A stretch of DNA of 64,000 nucleotides, from assembly GCA_004764695.1 (NCBI GenBank), contig SMSO01000025.1:4318862-4382861 (forward strand). Direction: 5' to 3'. Below the pieces are notes generated by a model. That model saw only the letters and a list, made by a program, of their open reading frames with translations, did not search any database and was not told the origin of the DNA. Of this stretch, positions 11,899 to 20,928 are shown piece after piece (position 1 is the stretch's first letter; each line of letters begins with the position of its first letter). Position numbers and translations under genes: made by a program. Source of the DNA: Schizochytrium sp. TIO01 (lineage: Eukaryota > Sar > Bigyra > Thraustochytrida > Thraustochytriidae).

Positions 11899-13572
11899 AT
11901 TCAGGAAGAGCAGTTGATAGAAGGTGTTCTTGTCTTCACAATAGAACACCTCTACTTAGTTGCTTTCTTGGAGGATCACTCATTTCATCCTGATTGCTCT
12001 CGCTTGCGAGTTCTGCCCTATTTGCTGTCAAAATATAGTGTTGGATCCTTCTATCAAGCACCGCTTAGTACACGAGGAGGAAAACCTTTTTGAAGTAGCA
12101 GCAGAAGACATTTCCTTGGTTTCCTAATTCTAAAACACAGCATCTCCTGGGCATGATTTAAAATGTTTCTGTATTCAAACAAATTCATCTTTCTTTTTTA
12201 CTTTCCTTTTACCCAAATTGGACAATTGTTCTTCGCTAGATCAACCAATCCTATTAATCATCCAGTTATCACTCCGACTCGTATAATCTTTTTACTTTCG
12301 TAAGCCACAAGTCAAAGATTAAAACGTTGCCGATTCTTGCAAAATACGCGAATGCAAGTATAAATTAATGATGACATTTGTGCCATAAGTACTATGATTT
12401 GACTAGAGAGAGAAAGAACCTCTGATTAGTCGGATTGCATGCAAAAGGTTGTATTTGCAAAGGCTGAAGATTTATGTACTTCTATTAAATTTAAGTGAGA
12501 TTTAGACTGGGGCAAAGTCACACCTCCACTTCATCATCCTCAATTATAAATCACTTAAATCAAATCATTCCAGCAACAATACTATGTTAAATACATTTTG
12601 AAATACATGTTCCTTCCTCCTTTTTCTTTCTCTCTAAATGACAAGTTGTTCTAGGGATTGATTAGCAGGGTCTGCAGACTCTAAAAATGCAAGGTTGTGA
12701 TTCCCCTGATTGGAGAATCTCTTTTTTTTCGCAGGTGTGGAACTAACTATGCGTTGTGTAATATATCGCTGGAAAAAGAAATTGGAGCTGTTGTCAGCCA
12801 TTTATAATTGGCAACTACAGATGTATGACAAGCATAGAAGTTTTGAAAAGATATCGAATAAGTGGGAAAATGTTATAAAGCGCGTTTCTAGAAGTTGATT
12901 CATGATTCTCTCAATAAGTGTGTACCCACACAGAAGGTGAGGAGAAACTATCACAGGTAAGCGACACAAAAGCGTCCATAGATATTTTTCGCGCACAATC
13001 AACTATGACACAAAATATCGTGAAAAGGATCTGTGCAGAAAGAGGGGTAATCCTATGGGAATGAACGCATGCCCTTGCCAGTGTTAATTTTGTTGGTGGT
13101 AGAAAGAAAGGTACTTGGACCCCAAGGAAGGGAAATCGCAAAGACAAATAGCCATGATCTTTGACATCATGCAAAAAACTTAGTCCATTTGTTTCTCTAT
13201 TCCCTCAAGGCCGTTCGATATTGGAAGCGGGAGATAGAAATAGAGATAGAGAGATAGAGACGGATGAAAAGAGGCAGGCAAGTGAAACCCTGAAATCAAT
13301 ATCGGGACACGGAAGAACAGAAGGGATCGATTCCTGATCTCCAATGTATGTATGATCTTAGTGGCTAGCTCTGGCTCGATTACTCGCTCAAGGAGGCATC
13401 TGGCTAGCAGGTTGAGCAATAAAGGAACCTCGCCCTTACATCTCGTCTTATCAGGCCTAACTAAGAACTGAGAGAAAAGAGTTTAGACAGCATGTAGACT
13501 GAAAGAGGCAAAGCATAAGAAAGATAGAGAAGGTGGTACAGGCTGTGGGAGCAATCAATCAATTTCTGTTGT
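11899..13572. other. Convergent intergenic spacer
   Basis: This 1.7 kb separates the 3' ends of the DeSI-fusion gene (+) and the translation-factor gene (-). It is AT-rich, with a GATA/GAGATA-rich patch at about 13222-13262. No supported gene or RNA was seen. Confidence 0.6.
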
Positions 13573-16431
13573 TTAATCTTCGTCCTCGTCATCATCATCA
13601 TCATCATCAGCTTCGAGCCAGGCGACAAACTGCGCGGTCTGAACCAGTGCAGTAACCTTACCATCGGTGTCGGTAAGGTCGTCCTTCCACTCGATAATAG
13701 CCTCAGGGGGCACAACGTCGTTGTTGTAGAAATTCATAAAGACCTTCTCCAGCAAACTTTGGTTGTTGGAGGCACGCGGGAACCCAGCCTTGTGGAAAGC
13801 AGCCTGGATAGCAAAGATCATGTTCATCTGAGCCTTGAGCTTGTCGCTGTCGGGGTCCTCCTCATACAAAAGTTTGCCCAAGAGAGCACCGTACCCGGCT
13901 GGACTGGCCCACTTGCAAGACTCGTCCTCAACATACTCGGGGTGAGCTGCGAGTGCGCGCTTGATGAACTCGGCACCAAAGTCCGCGCTGACATCTGCCA
14001 CCTGAACCTTGCCTGCAAGCTCCTCTCCCTGCTCTCCAGACGCAATGAGCTTCTCAATCAACTTGACATCTGCGCTTGCGTCCTTCTCCTCTTCTGCGGC
14101 GTCCTTCTTCTTTGACTCCGGCAGAGCGACCTCCACAAGAGCCTCTCCAAGCTCCTCGTCTCCGAAGCACTCCTTCTCCTGGAGCATCTTGGCAATACGT
14201 TTCGTGTTCTCGAGGCGGTCCTTGTCCACGTCCTCCTTAGCATCAATCTTGCTCTTGATTTTCTCGCAAACAACCTCCAGTCCCTTGACAACATCAGACT
14301 TAGTCACAAGCTCCTCCTTAACGAGGGCCTCAATCAGAGCCACCACGATCTTGCACTCCTTAAGTCCCTCCTTGCTGCCACGAATCACCGCCTTGCGAAC
14401 GACCTGAGCCATGTACTCCTTATTGTTGATCTCGCGTACAGCTGCAATGGCATCCTTCTTGTTCTCCATCAGCATGTATGTCTTCAGCATGGCCTCTGTG
14501 CGTGCCTGCATCTCCTCCTCAGTCAACTGCTTCTCCTCCTTCTTGGGAGCCTCCTTCTTGAGTGCTGCGACGTCGTTCTCATCGTCGCCCCAATCACCAG
14601 GCTTGTCCGAAATTTCTGCGAGCTCTGCAAGGTTGCGAGTTTTTTGAGCGCCAAACTTGGGTCTTCCGGCATCCATATCAGCTGCAGCTCCGCGAGGTCC
14701 TCCAAATCCTCCACGCTCACCGCGCTCACCACCGAATGCACCACGATCGCCGCGCTCGCCACCGAATGCACCGCGATCGCCGCGCTCGCCACCGAATGCA
14801 CCACGCTCGCCGCGCTCGCCACCGAATGCACCACGCTCGCCGCGCTCGCCACCGAATGCTCCTGCTCCTTGCTGCTGCTGATCCATGTCGCGGTCACGAC
14901 GGCCACTGCTTCCGAAAGCCATCGAAGCACGCTCACGGTCATAGTCAGGTTGACGACGGCCCATGGGAAAGTCACCTTGGGGTCCCCTGACTGCGCCTCC
15001 AAAAGCGTTGTTACCCTGGGGTCCGCGTTGAGCGAATCCTCCTTCTTCGTCACGGTCACGACGGGAGGATCCAAACGCGTGAGATCCCGGTCGCTCTCTA
15101 GGTCCACCGAAACCTCCTGCGGCAGGTCCTCTGCTGGCAAAGGGTGTAGCGCCGTCCTGGCCTGCTCCAGAGGCCTCTCCAGACCCGCGCCCCCTGCTGA
15201 AGGCTTCGGGTGCCGGCGCAGGTTTGCGCGGGTTGAACGCCGAGAATTCTTTCTCACGTTCACGGTCACGGTCCTGGTCCCCATACATGCGGTGTCCCTC
15301 TGCCTCCTTGTTGCGAGAGCCAAAGATGTTATCCCACTTATCCGCACCACTCTTGGGCGCTTGCGGTGGTTGTTGCTCTTCCTTCTCAGCAGGCTCTCCA
15401 GAGACTGAAGGCTTCTCGCTCTCTACCTCCTTGGGCTTCTCACTCTCTTCCTTAGGAGCCTCCTTGTCAGCCTTCTCGGAGTCCTCCTTAGGCTCTTCCT
15501 TGGCATCTCCAGCCTTGGGCTTAAGCTTCAGGCGAGGTCTCGAGTCTTCAGCTGCGTCTTCAGCTGCTGCAGGGGCATTTGCGGAAGTCGAAGTTGAGGT
15601 GGCCGCAGGTCCTTTGCGCCAGTTGTCCTCAGCAAGAGCATCTTTGCCATCCTTGCCAGCGGATGAACCAGCAGCAGCGTTGGCTGATGCCGAAGCCGCA
15701 GGGGGTCCACGACGCCAGTTGTCTTCAGCAAGAGGATCAGCGCGAGGAGCGGCGTCCTGAGCGGCAGGCACAGCTGCAGGCGGCGTCGAGCGGCGCCACT
15801 GGTCCACGGAATCAGCTTCACTGGGCGGTGCAGGGCCGCGGCCAGGAGCAGGAGCCTGCTGGATACGGTTGCGACGCCATTGAGTGTCTTCATCAGCCAT
15901 TGAAGGTGCTGCGGGGGCGGCGTCCATGCCGGCATTACCCGCACGAGGGCCGCGACGCCATTCATCCTCGGCATCAGCAGCAGAGAATGCAGGGCCGTCT
16001 GTACCCATGCCACGGTCGCCACCGAAACCGCCGCGGTCGGCACCAGGAGCGGGTCCACGGCGCCACTGTGTGTCCTCGTCGGCGGCAGAGAACATCTCTT
16101 CGCGTTCCATGCCACGGTCTCCACCACGGTCACCGAAGCCGCCACGGTCTCCGCCGCGGTCGCCGAAGCCACCACGATCTCCACCACGATCACCGAAGCC
16201 ACCGCGGTCTCCACCAGCTGCGACACGGTCACGAACCCACTCGCCTTCGGAGGCGCCGGCTTCGCCGAAGCCGCCACCGTTACCGAAGCCGCCGCCCATG
16301 CCGCCACGGGGACCACGACGATCTTCACGGGGCATGCCGCTAGGGGCGCGGGGGAGAACATCGCCTTCGGACTTGAAATCCTTGCCGAGGAACTCGCCGA
16401 GGCCCATCTTCTTACCCTTCTTCTTGCTCAT
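13573..16431 (-). CDS. eIF4B-like/eIF4G-like hybrid translation factor with MA3 and W2 domains
   Basis: The protein has 952 aa. The N-terminus MSKKKGKKMGLGEFLGKDF resembles the eIF4B start (KKxxKKGKxxxLxxFL). A Gly/Arg-rich region contains GGFGDRGGDR repeats. Six tryptophan peptides of the form D/E-xx-WR[R/K] follow (EDTQWRRG, AEDEWRRG, SVDQWRRS, AEDNWRRG and others). Then come RPRLKLKPK and DNIFGSRNKEAE, which parallel the 'RPKLNLKPR...SIFGGAKPVDT' region of animal eIF4B, and a GAFGGERGER repeat. Residues about 643-780 form an MA3 HEAT domain (MLKTYMLMENKKDAIAAV). Residues about 808-948 form a W2 domain with AA boxes (FMNFYNNDVVPPEAIIEWKDD, TAQFVAWLEA) and an acidic tail. No RRM (eIF4B) or MIF4G (eIF4G) domain is seen. 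A role in eIF4A-dependent initiation is inferred. ATG 16431 is the first in frame. Confidence 0.85.
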   Translation of the reverse strand: MSKKKGKKMGLGEFLGKDFKSEGDVLPRAPSGMPREDRRGPRGGMGGGFGNGGGFGEAGASEGEWVRDRVAAGGDRGGFGDRGGDRGGFGDRGGDRGGFGDRGGDRGMEREEMFSAADEDTQWRRGPAPGADRGGFGGDRGMGTDGPAFSAADAEDEWRRGPRAGNAGMDAAPAAPSMADEDTQWRRNRIQQAPAPGRGPAPPSEADSVDQWRRSTPPAAVPAAQDAAPRADPLAEDNWRRGPPAASASANAAAGSSAGKDGKDALAEDNWRKGPAATSTSTSANAPAAAEDAAEDSRPRLKLKPKAGDAKEEPKEDSEKADKEAPKEESEKPKEVESEKPSVSGEPAEKEEQQPPQAPKSGADKWDNIFGSRNKEAEGHRMYGDQDRDREREKEFSAFNPRKPAPAPEAFSRGRGSGEASGAGQDGATPFASRGPAAGGFGGPRERPGSHAFGSSRRDRDEEGGFAQRGPQGNNAFGGAVRGPQGDFPMGRRQPDYDRERASMAFGSSGRRDRDMDQQQQGAGAFGGERGERGAFGGERGERGAFGGERGDRGAFGGERGDRGAFGGERGERGGFGGPRGAAADMDAGRPKFGAQKTRNLAELAEISDKPGDWGDDENDVAALKKEAPKKEEKQLTEEEMQARTEAMLKTYMLMENKKDAIAAVREINNKEYMAQVVRKAVIRGSKEGLKECKIVVALIEALVKEELVTKSDVVKGLEVVCEKIKSKIDAKEDVDKDRLENTKRIAKMLQEKECFGDEELGEALVEVALPESKKKDAAEEEKDASADVKLIEKLIASGEQGEELAGKVQVADVSADFGAEFIKRALAAHPEYVEDESCKWASPAGYGALLGKLLYEEDPDSDKLKAQMNMIFAIQAAFHKAGFPRASNNQSLLEKVFMNFYNNDVVPPEAIIEWKDDLTDTDGKVTALVQTAQFVAWLEADDDDDDDEDED
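14715..14860 (-). repeat. 30-bp tandem repeat coding for GAFGGERGER
   Basis: Five near-identical 30-bp units and one degenerate unit lie inside the translation-factor gene. They encode a Gly/Arg/Phe-rich (RGG-like) low-complexity tract of the kind that binds RNA or phase-separates. Confidence 0.9.
16090..16220 (-). repeat. Tandem repeat coding for GGFGDRGGDR
   Basis: This is a second RGG-type repeat block near the N-terminus of the translation-factor gene. It has about three to four 30-bp units differing mostly at third codon positions. Confidence 0.85.
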
Positions 16432-17409
16432 GGTGCTAGTGCTTTGAGTACTGAAGACTCTAAAAGCTGGGTTCTAGGTTCTAGGTTTGTAAATCGGTCG
16501 GTTTGTAGTTCTCTAGGAGATTGATTTCCTGCGCTCACCAGTGCGCTAACTGTCGTCGATCAGACTCCTGTGCGATACAAGTTATGTGTTTTTGTTTGTG
16601 ATTGTGAATAGCGTTTTGGTGTCGGGTGAACAAGAAGAATTGCAAAGAATGTTTGCGGATTGGGATCGAAAAGTAGAAAGGTATTGTCGGCAAGGTAGCG
16701 TTGTCGGTATGAAGAACCAGTAGGTAGGCTCAACCAAGATCATCCAGAACATTCAACATTTCCCGTAAACAACAGATGAAGAAGCAGCGTGCATCCATCG
16801 CCATGTCCACGTCCGAAGCCCAAGTCACACATATGTATCCAAGTTGTAGAAGAAAAAAAGAACCCAACGACGCCAGCGACAAGCAGGTAATAAGTGATAT
16901 ACCAAACAAAAGGAAGAGATAGATCAAAGAGCGCCAATAACCAAACACCCAAAAATCAAACAAGCAAAACTCCCAAACGTCAGTCCTCCAAACTCTTTCA
17001 CTCTGCATTCTCCCCCGGCCTTCCTGCTCTTCCCCTGGCCTCCACCCACGTCTTTCGCGCCGCTCTGCGAGCGCCATTCTTTAGGCCTTTATTACGCCCC
17101 AAAAGGCCTTTTTCACGCAGTTGGTGGCCACGGCTGCCTCATGAAGAGACGCCATGCTAGCCCATGCACCGCTCTTCGCTACTTCTACGTCGATTAGACC
17201 GCAAGAGGGGCTCCGACGTGAGGCCGGGTGCCGCGGGAGCAAGCCACGCCTCCGCAAACCTACCGTACCCGAGGCGCCGCGCGCTCGAGAGGAGTTGATT
17301 TGCCGCAGCAAGCGCGCCGCCGCCACCTCAAACTCGCCGGGGCCACTCAAGTTCACCTGACCCCCCATAGTTATCCCGGTTACGCCGAGGTCAATGGAGA
17401 CCCCACAGA

Positions 17410-17443
17410 AAGACTGACTGACTGACAGACAGACAGACAGACA
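17410..17443. repeat. GACT/GACA tetranucleotide repeat
   Basis: About three GACT units change into about five GACA units. It is simple sequence. Confidence 0.9.
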
Positions 17444-17880
17444 AAACGACTGCGGAAACAAAGGTTCCCGAGGTAGTCCAAGCTTCGAGGTCGGCTGGCC
17501 TGGCTGCGAGAGAGGTAGCCCAGGCTCGCATGGCGAGGTGCGAGGGGTCTGATGCCTACATTAGAGAGTTGAGTGGGCTTGTGCTGCCTTTTCGTTTCGT
17601 TCTTTGCTCTGTGGGCGAGAGTACGTTAGTTAGTTTTCACAGTACCTAGGTTTCGTAGTGCTGGCGCAGCATGAAAGGTTGATCAGGAAGCACCACTCGC
17701 TACGTTCTGGCTAGCTGGCTAGCTAGCTGGCCGAGCTTCCACCACCACGAGCATCGCGATCTACGATGCTTGTTGCCACAATGGTATATATTGCACACAC
17801 TCTGGAGAGCTTAGTTCGCCTAATGTAAGACCGCGCTCAGACGAGGTGTTAGGCCGGCAGAACCTTTCGATTATTATCCT

Positions 17881-18139
17881 CGACTTAGAGAAGAGAAGAG
17901 AAGCAAAGCTGGCGACCGTGTTGGTGCTTGTGGGCTGCTTATTACGTGTCAACTTGGCAGTGCTCAATCCGCTGCTGAAGCAGTCTTATTCTCAGGCTGA
18001 ATGGAATGTTCGACTTGGAGAAGAGTAGAAGCAAAGCTGGCGAACATATTGGTGCTTGTGGGCTGCCTAGTACGTGTCAAGCTGGCAGTGCTCAATCCGC
18101 TGCTGAAGCAGTCCTATTGTCAGGCTGAATGGAGTGTTC
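17881..18139. repeat. 130-bp imperfect tandem duplication
   Basis: Copy 1 (17881-18010) and copy 2 (18011-18139) both start CGACTT(A/G)GAGAAGAG. They share GCAAAGCTGGCGA, TTGGTGCTTGTGGGCTGC and GCAGTGCTCAATCCGCTGCTGAAGCAGTC, and end with CAGGCTGAATGGA(A/G)TGTTC. The differences are point changes and one or two small indels. Neither copy keeps an open frame through the other. It could be a minisatellite or a duplicated regulatory or 3' UTR element of the downstream sulfatase gene. Confidence 0.92.
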
Positions 18140-18249
18140 TTTGTATAACCGATAGTAGGTAATTTGGTTTGGGCAAGATATCCTGGTACGCTGTGGTTAA
18201 ACGAATGGGGAAATATAAACCGGCAGTTTTTTTTTAAATTCTAAAATGA

Positions 18250-18304
18250 GGTAGGTACCGTAGGTAGGTAGGTAGGTAGGTAGGTAGGTAGGTAGGTAGG
18301 TACC
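18250..18304. repeat. GGTA tetranucleotide microsatellite
   Basis: About twelve GGTA units lie just past the 3' end of the sulfatase gene. Confidence 0.95.
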
Positions 18305-18371
18305 TAACTAGTATTAGGCGTGTCAATAGTAGGCAGGTGGTGCCTGAATGGACCGCATCGGTTTCTTTGAA

Positions 18372-20090
18372 TTACATTTCGGCAAATACGCCGCTGGCAG
18401 TTGCATGGTGCTTGCGAATCATGCTCAAGAATTCCAGGTGGGCATCGGCGTCCTCGGGGTCTTCAAAAACCCTGCCCACAGTGTGAGGATGCTCCAGGTC
18501 CATGGCCGTGAGAAATGGTCCATAAAACCCCCCATTACGAATCGCCTGAATGCAGGCCTTGATGTTGCCCTTGCCACGATGTGGGTTGAAATTATCCTTG
18601 TTGAGCTCTGCAAGACGTTTCTTCATCGCATCAAAAACACTTGAGTTCGTTGCACTAATCTCTTGGTGTTCTGTGGGATCCTCCCAAATATTGAAAAGAC
18701 AACCATCGCGGCATCCAGTGAACTGAAAACCAGGTGGAAAGAAACCAGGTTGTTTCCCCGTAGCATTGGGGTAGTAGGGACCTGTCCATGCAGTCATAGG
18801 TTGGTCTCCCATCACGAGTTTGTACGGTCCTTGAATCAGAGCTGTTTCACTGAGATGGATCTCCTTACGAAGGCCGGTGGCCTCGCCCAAAAGAACCTTA
18901 GACTGATCAATTCCGTCCACTGGCGGCAGTCCAGCTAAATCAGCTAGCTTATCAAACGAATCAAGGCCTGCCACGCCCAGAAATGTAGCGTAGACATCCG
19001 CAACGTGGATATAGTCACTGATCACCTTGCCACGACGATTCTGAGGAACCCAGCCACCAGAGACAAAGGCATTCACACGGTTCCCACCTTCCCAATCCGA
19101 ATATTTTCCACCCCGCAATGGGTAATTATTGGCACTGCCAGGGGTATAAATGGGGCCGCCATTGTCACTCAAAAAGAAAACCAGTGTATCATCCCACATA
19201 TTTCTCACTTCAAGCGCAGTGCGAAGGCTACCGACCACATCATCCATATAGGCTACCATAGCTGCGTAGGTACGCCGATTTTTATAGTCAATAAAATCAA
19301 ATCGTTCCTCGTACTCTTCAGGCACCTGGAGAGGTGTATGGACAATATGAAACATATGCGACAGGAAGAGGGGCTCGGAAGTGTTGTGGTTGCCAATGAT
19401 ATCAAGGCTTCGTTCAAGAAACCACTCTTCTTCGTATGTTGCGGGGGAGGTGCGAAAGTCTTTTCCTGGCTTTTCATCATTCGTAAAGTCTGTGAATAAA
19501 TTCATGCACACGTTGATTTCCCCGGTGCTGGCAAGAGGTAGTCCATAGGTCCAATAATCGTTCGCATGATGAAAATAAAATCGAGATGTCTCATAACCGC
19601 GGCCGCGCGGTGTATGTTCGAACGTGGCCATACCTACGTCCCACTTACCAACCATATGAGTGCGATAGCCAGCCTCAAGGAGTCGTGTAGCCATGCCAGT
19701 CATGTTGCGAGGAATCCCGGCAAAACCACTCATGGTGTCTTCAGGATTAAAGGACTCCGGTCCAACGTTCTCGACATTTACATGTTGTGCAATGCGACCC
19801 GTCTGCAACGATGAGCGAGATGGGGAGCAAATTTTGTAGCTGTAAAATCTGTCGAGCTCGAGGCCATCCTTGACCATTTGGTTCATGTTGGGGGTATGGA
19901 CCTCCTCGGATACCTTAGGACCTGAACTGTGGAAGCCCGCGTTATGCCATCCAAAATCGTCCGCGACAATTAAGAGGATGTGTGGTAGCTTCTTTTCCGT
20001 CGAACGGCTGTCGCAAGTCCTCACCTCAAGTGCCATCACCACTGCTAATAAAAGAGCAAGAAAATCGCGTTTCCAGAGAGTTTTCTTCAT
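18372..20090 (-). CDS. Sulfatase (arylsulfatase B-like), secreted or membrane-anchored
   Basis: The protein has 572 aa from ATG 20090. MKKTLWKRDFLALLLAVVMALEV looks like a signal peptide or anchor, so I prefer this start. In-frame ATGs at 20129 and 20138 would add 13-16 residues, and the frame continues to a GTG at 20333. The sulfatase fold is clear: the metal-binding VADDFGWHN, the formylglycine site CSPSR (C88) followed by LQTGR, the HTPLQVP segment, and the metal-ligand FLSDNGG. It would hydrolyse sulfate esters after Cys-to-formylglycine conversion in the ER; the substrate cannot be told. The usual GKWHLG motif reads GKWDVG here, with Asp151 in place of the conserved His. Length and motif order fit the ARSB-like S1 group. 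The 3' end lies next to a GGTA microsatellite. Confidence 0.93.
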   Translation of the reverse strand: MKKTLWKRDFLALLLAVVMALEVRTCDSRSTEKKLPHILLIVADDFGWHNAGFHSSGPKVSEEVHTPNMNQMVKDGLELDRFYSYKICSPSRSSLQTGRIAQHVNVENVGPESFNPEDTMSGFAGIPRNMTGMATRLLEAGYRTHMVGKWDVGMATFEHTPRGRGYETSRFYFHHANDYWTYGLPLASTGEINVCMNLFTDFTNDEKPGKDFRTSPATYEEEWFLERSLDIIGNHNTSEPLFLSHMFHIVHTPLQVPEEYEERFDFIDYKNRRTYAAMVAYMDDVVGSLRTALEVRNMWDDTLVFFLSDNGGPIYTPGSANNYPLRGGKYSDWEGGNRVNAFVSGGWVPQNRRGKVISDYIHVADVYATFLGVAGLDSFDKLADLAGLPPVDGIDQSKVLLGEATGLRKEIHLSETALIQGPYKLVMGDQPMTAWTGPYYPNATGKQPGFFPPGFQFTGCRDGCLFNIWEDPTEHQEISATNSSVFDAMKKRLAELNKDNFNPHRGKGNIKACIQAIRNGGFYGPFLTAMDLEHPHTVGRVFEDPEDADAHLEFLSMIRKHHATASGVFAEM

Positions 20091-20928
20091 CTTTTCAGGT
20101 CCCGCAGAAGCAGTTTTGCTTCTTGGCATCACCCCCATCACTCCAAGCAGCAGAGCCTGGACCCAAGAGCAAGTGCCGTGAGTGTACGTACTCTCAACAC
20201 CAAGCTTTCTCTCAACACTATCAGACCCACGGAAGAGCGTCTCGCGTTGATCTTGCAAGTATCTGTTTCCCGTTTTGGATTTGCTATTTGGAATATCCTT
20301 GAGTCGAGTTCTGCGTCCCGCTCGATTCCGCACTCCAAGATCTTCTCAAAAGAACTTGTTTCTAAGCTGAAGAAAGTTAAGAGAGAAAGAAAGGAATTCT
20401 TGAAGTTCACCTTTTATTTTCAAGACCCCTACACTTTTCCGTAATTAACTCATAGATACCACAATCTAGAGTCAGAGCCGCAATTCGTTTGGGAACAAAG
20501 GGAATGAGCTGAAGTTGGGATGCTAAGTACAGAGGTATCTATATTGTCAATTGATAAGTTGACGTCCTTGAAGTTCTTTTTCAGCATTGCAAAAGTTCTG
20601 TCGAGGACAAGAGTCCCATGTATTTTTTACGTGTCTGAAGACAGATCCCCGCCACTTGGCTTTTTCTTGGGTGGATTAAGATTGGAAAACTCCTGCTTCT
20701 TAGAACCCGCTCGTTCCCCTGAGACCGTCTTGAAGAATGAACATTCGTACTTTTCAAGAAACCTACATTCTTATAAGATAGTATTTGGGATTATAATTTA
20801 TGTGCCAACATTCTGGGGAGACAATTTGTATGGCGAAACGTGAAATTTAAGAAGCACACAAAAGGGGGAAGATTAGGCTCATTCGATTAGTTCGGTTGTT
20901 TTATTTGCTTGCTTGATGACATTAAGCT
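20091..20928. other. Spacer between sulfatase and SDS22 genes
   Basis: This holds the upstream region of the sulfatase gene (with its in-frame 5' extension to 20333) and the 3' flank of the SDS22 gene. Nothing else is supported. Confidence 0.5.

Larger units (their letters stand above)
16432..18371. other. Spacer with upstream region of the translation-factor gene and a tandem duplication
   Basis: No supported gene. The segment 16990-17540 is more GC-rich than other spacers and contains a 126-codon minus frame (17081-17461) that resembles nothing I know. The right part contains GACT/GACA, a 130-bp tandem duplication and a GGTA array, listed separately. Confidence 0.5.

Noticed and set aside
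14644-16343. Several 140-280-codon frames overlapping the translation-factor gene on both strands
   Set aside because: They are shadows of the GC-rich RGG repeat coding sequence; none carries a domain, while the minus-strand frame has MA3 and W2.
17081-17461. 126-codon minus frame in a GC-richer part of the spacer
   Set aside because: It matches no family I recognise and its start region is the GACA repeat. Possible, but not supportable as a gene.
20091-20333. Longer sulfatase start at 20333
   Set aside because: The first codon is GTG, and the extension would put about 80 polar residues before the signal peptide; ATG 20090 gives a standard signal sequence.
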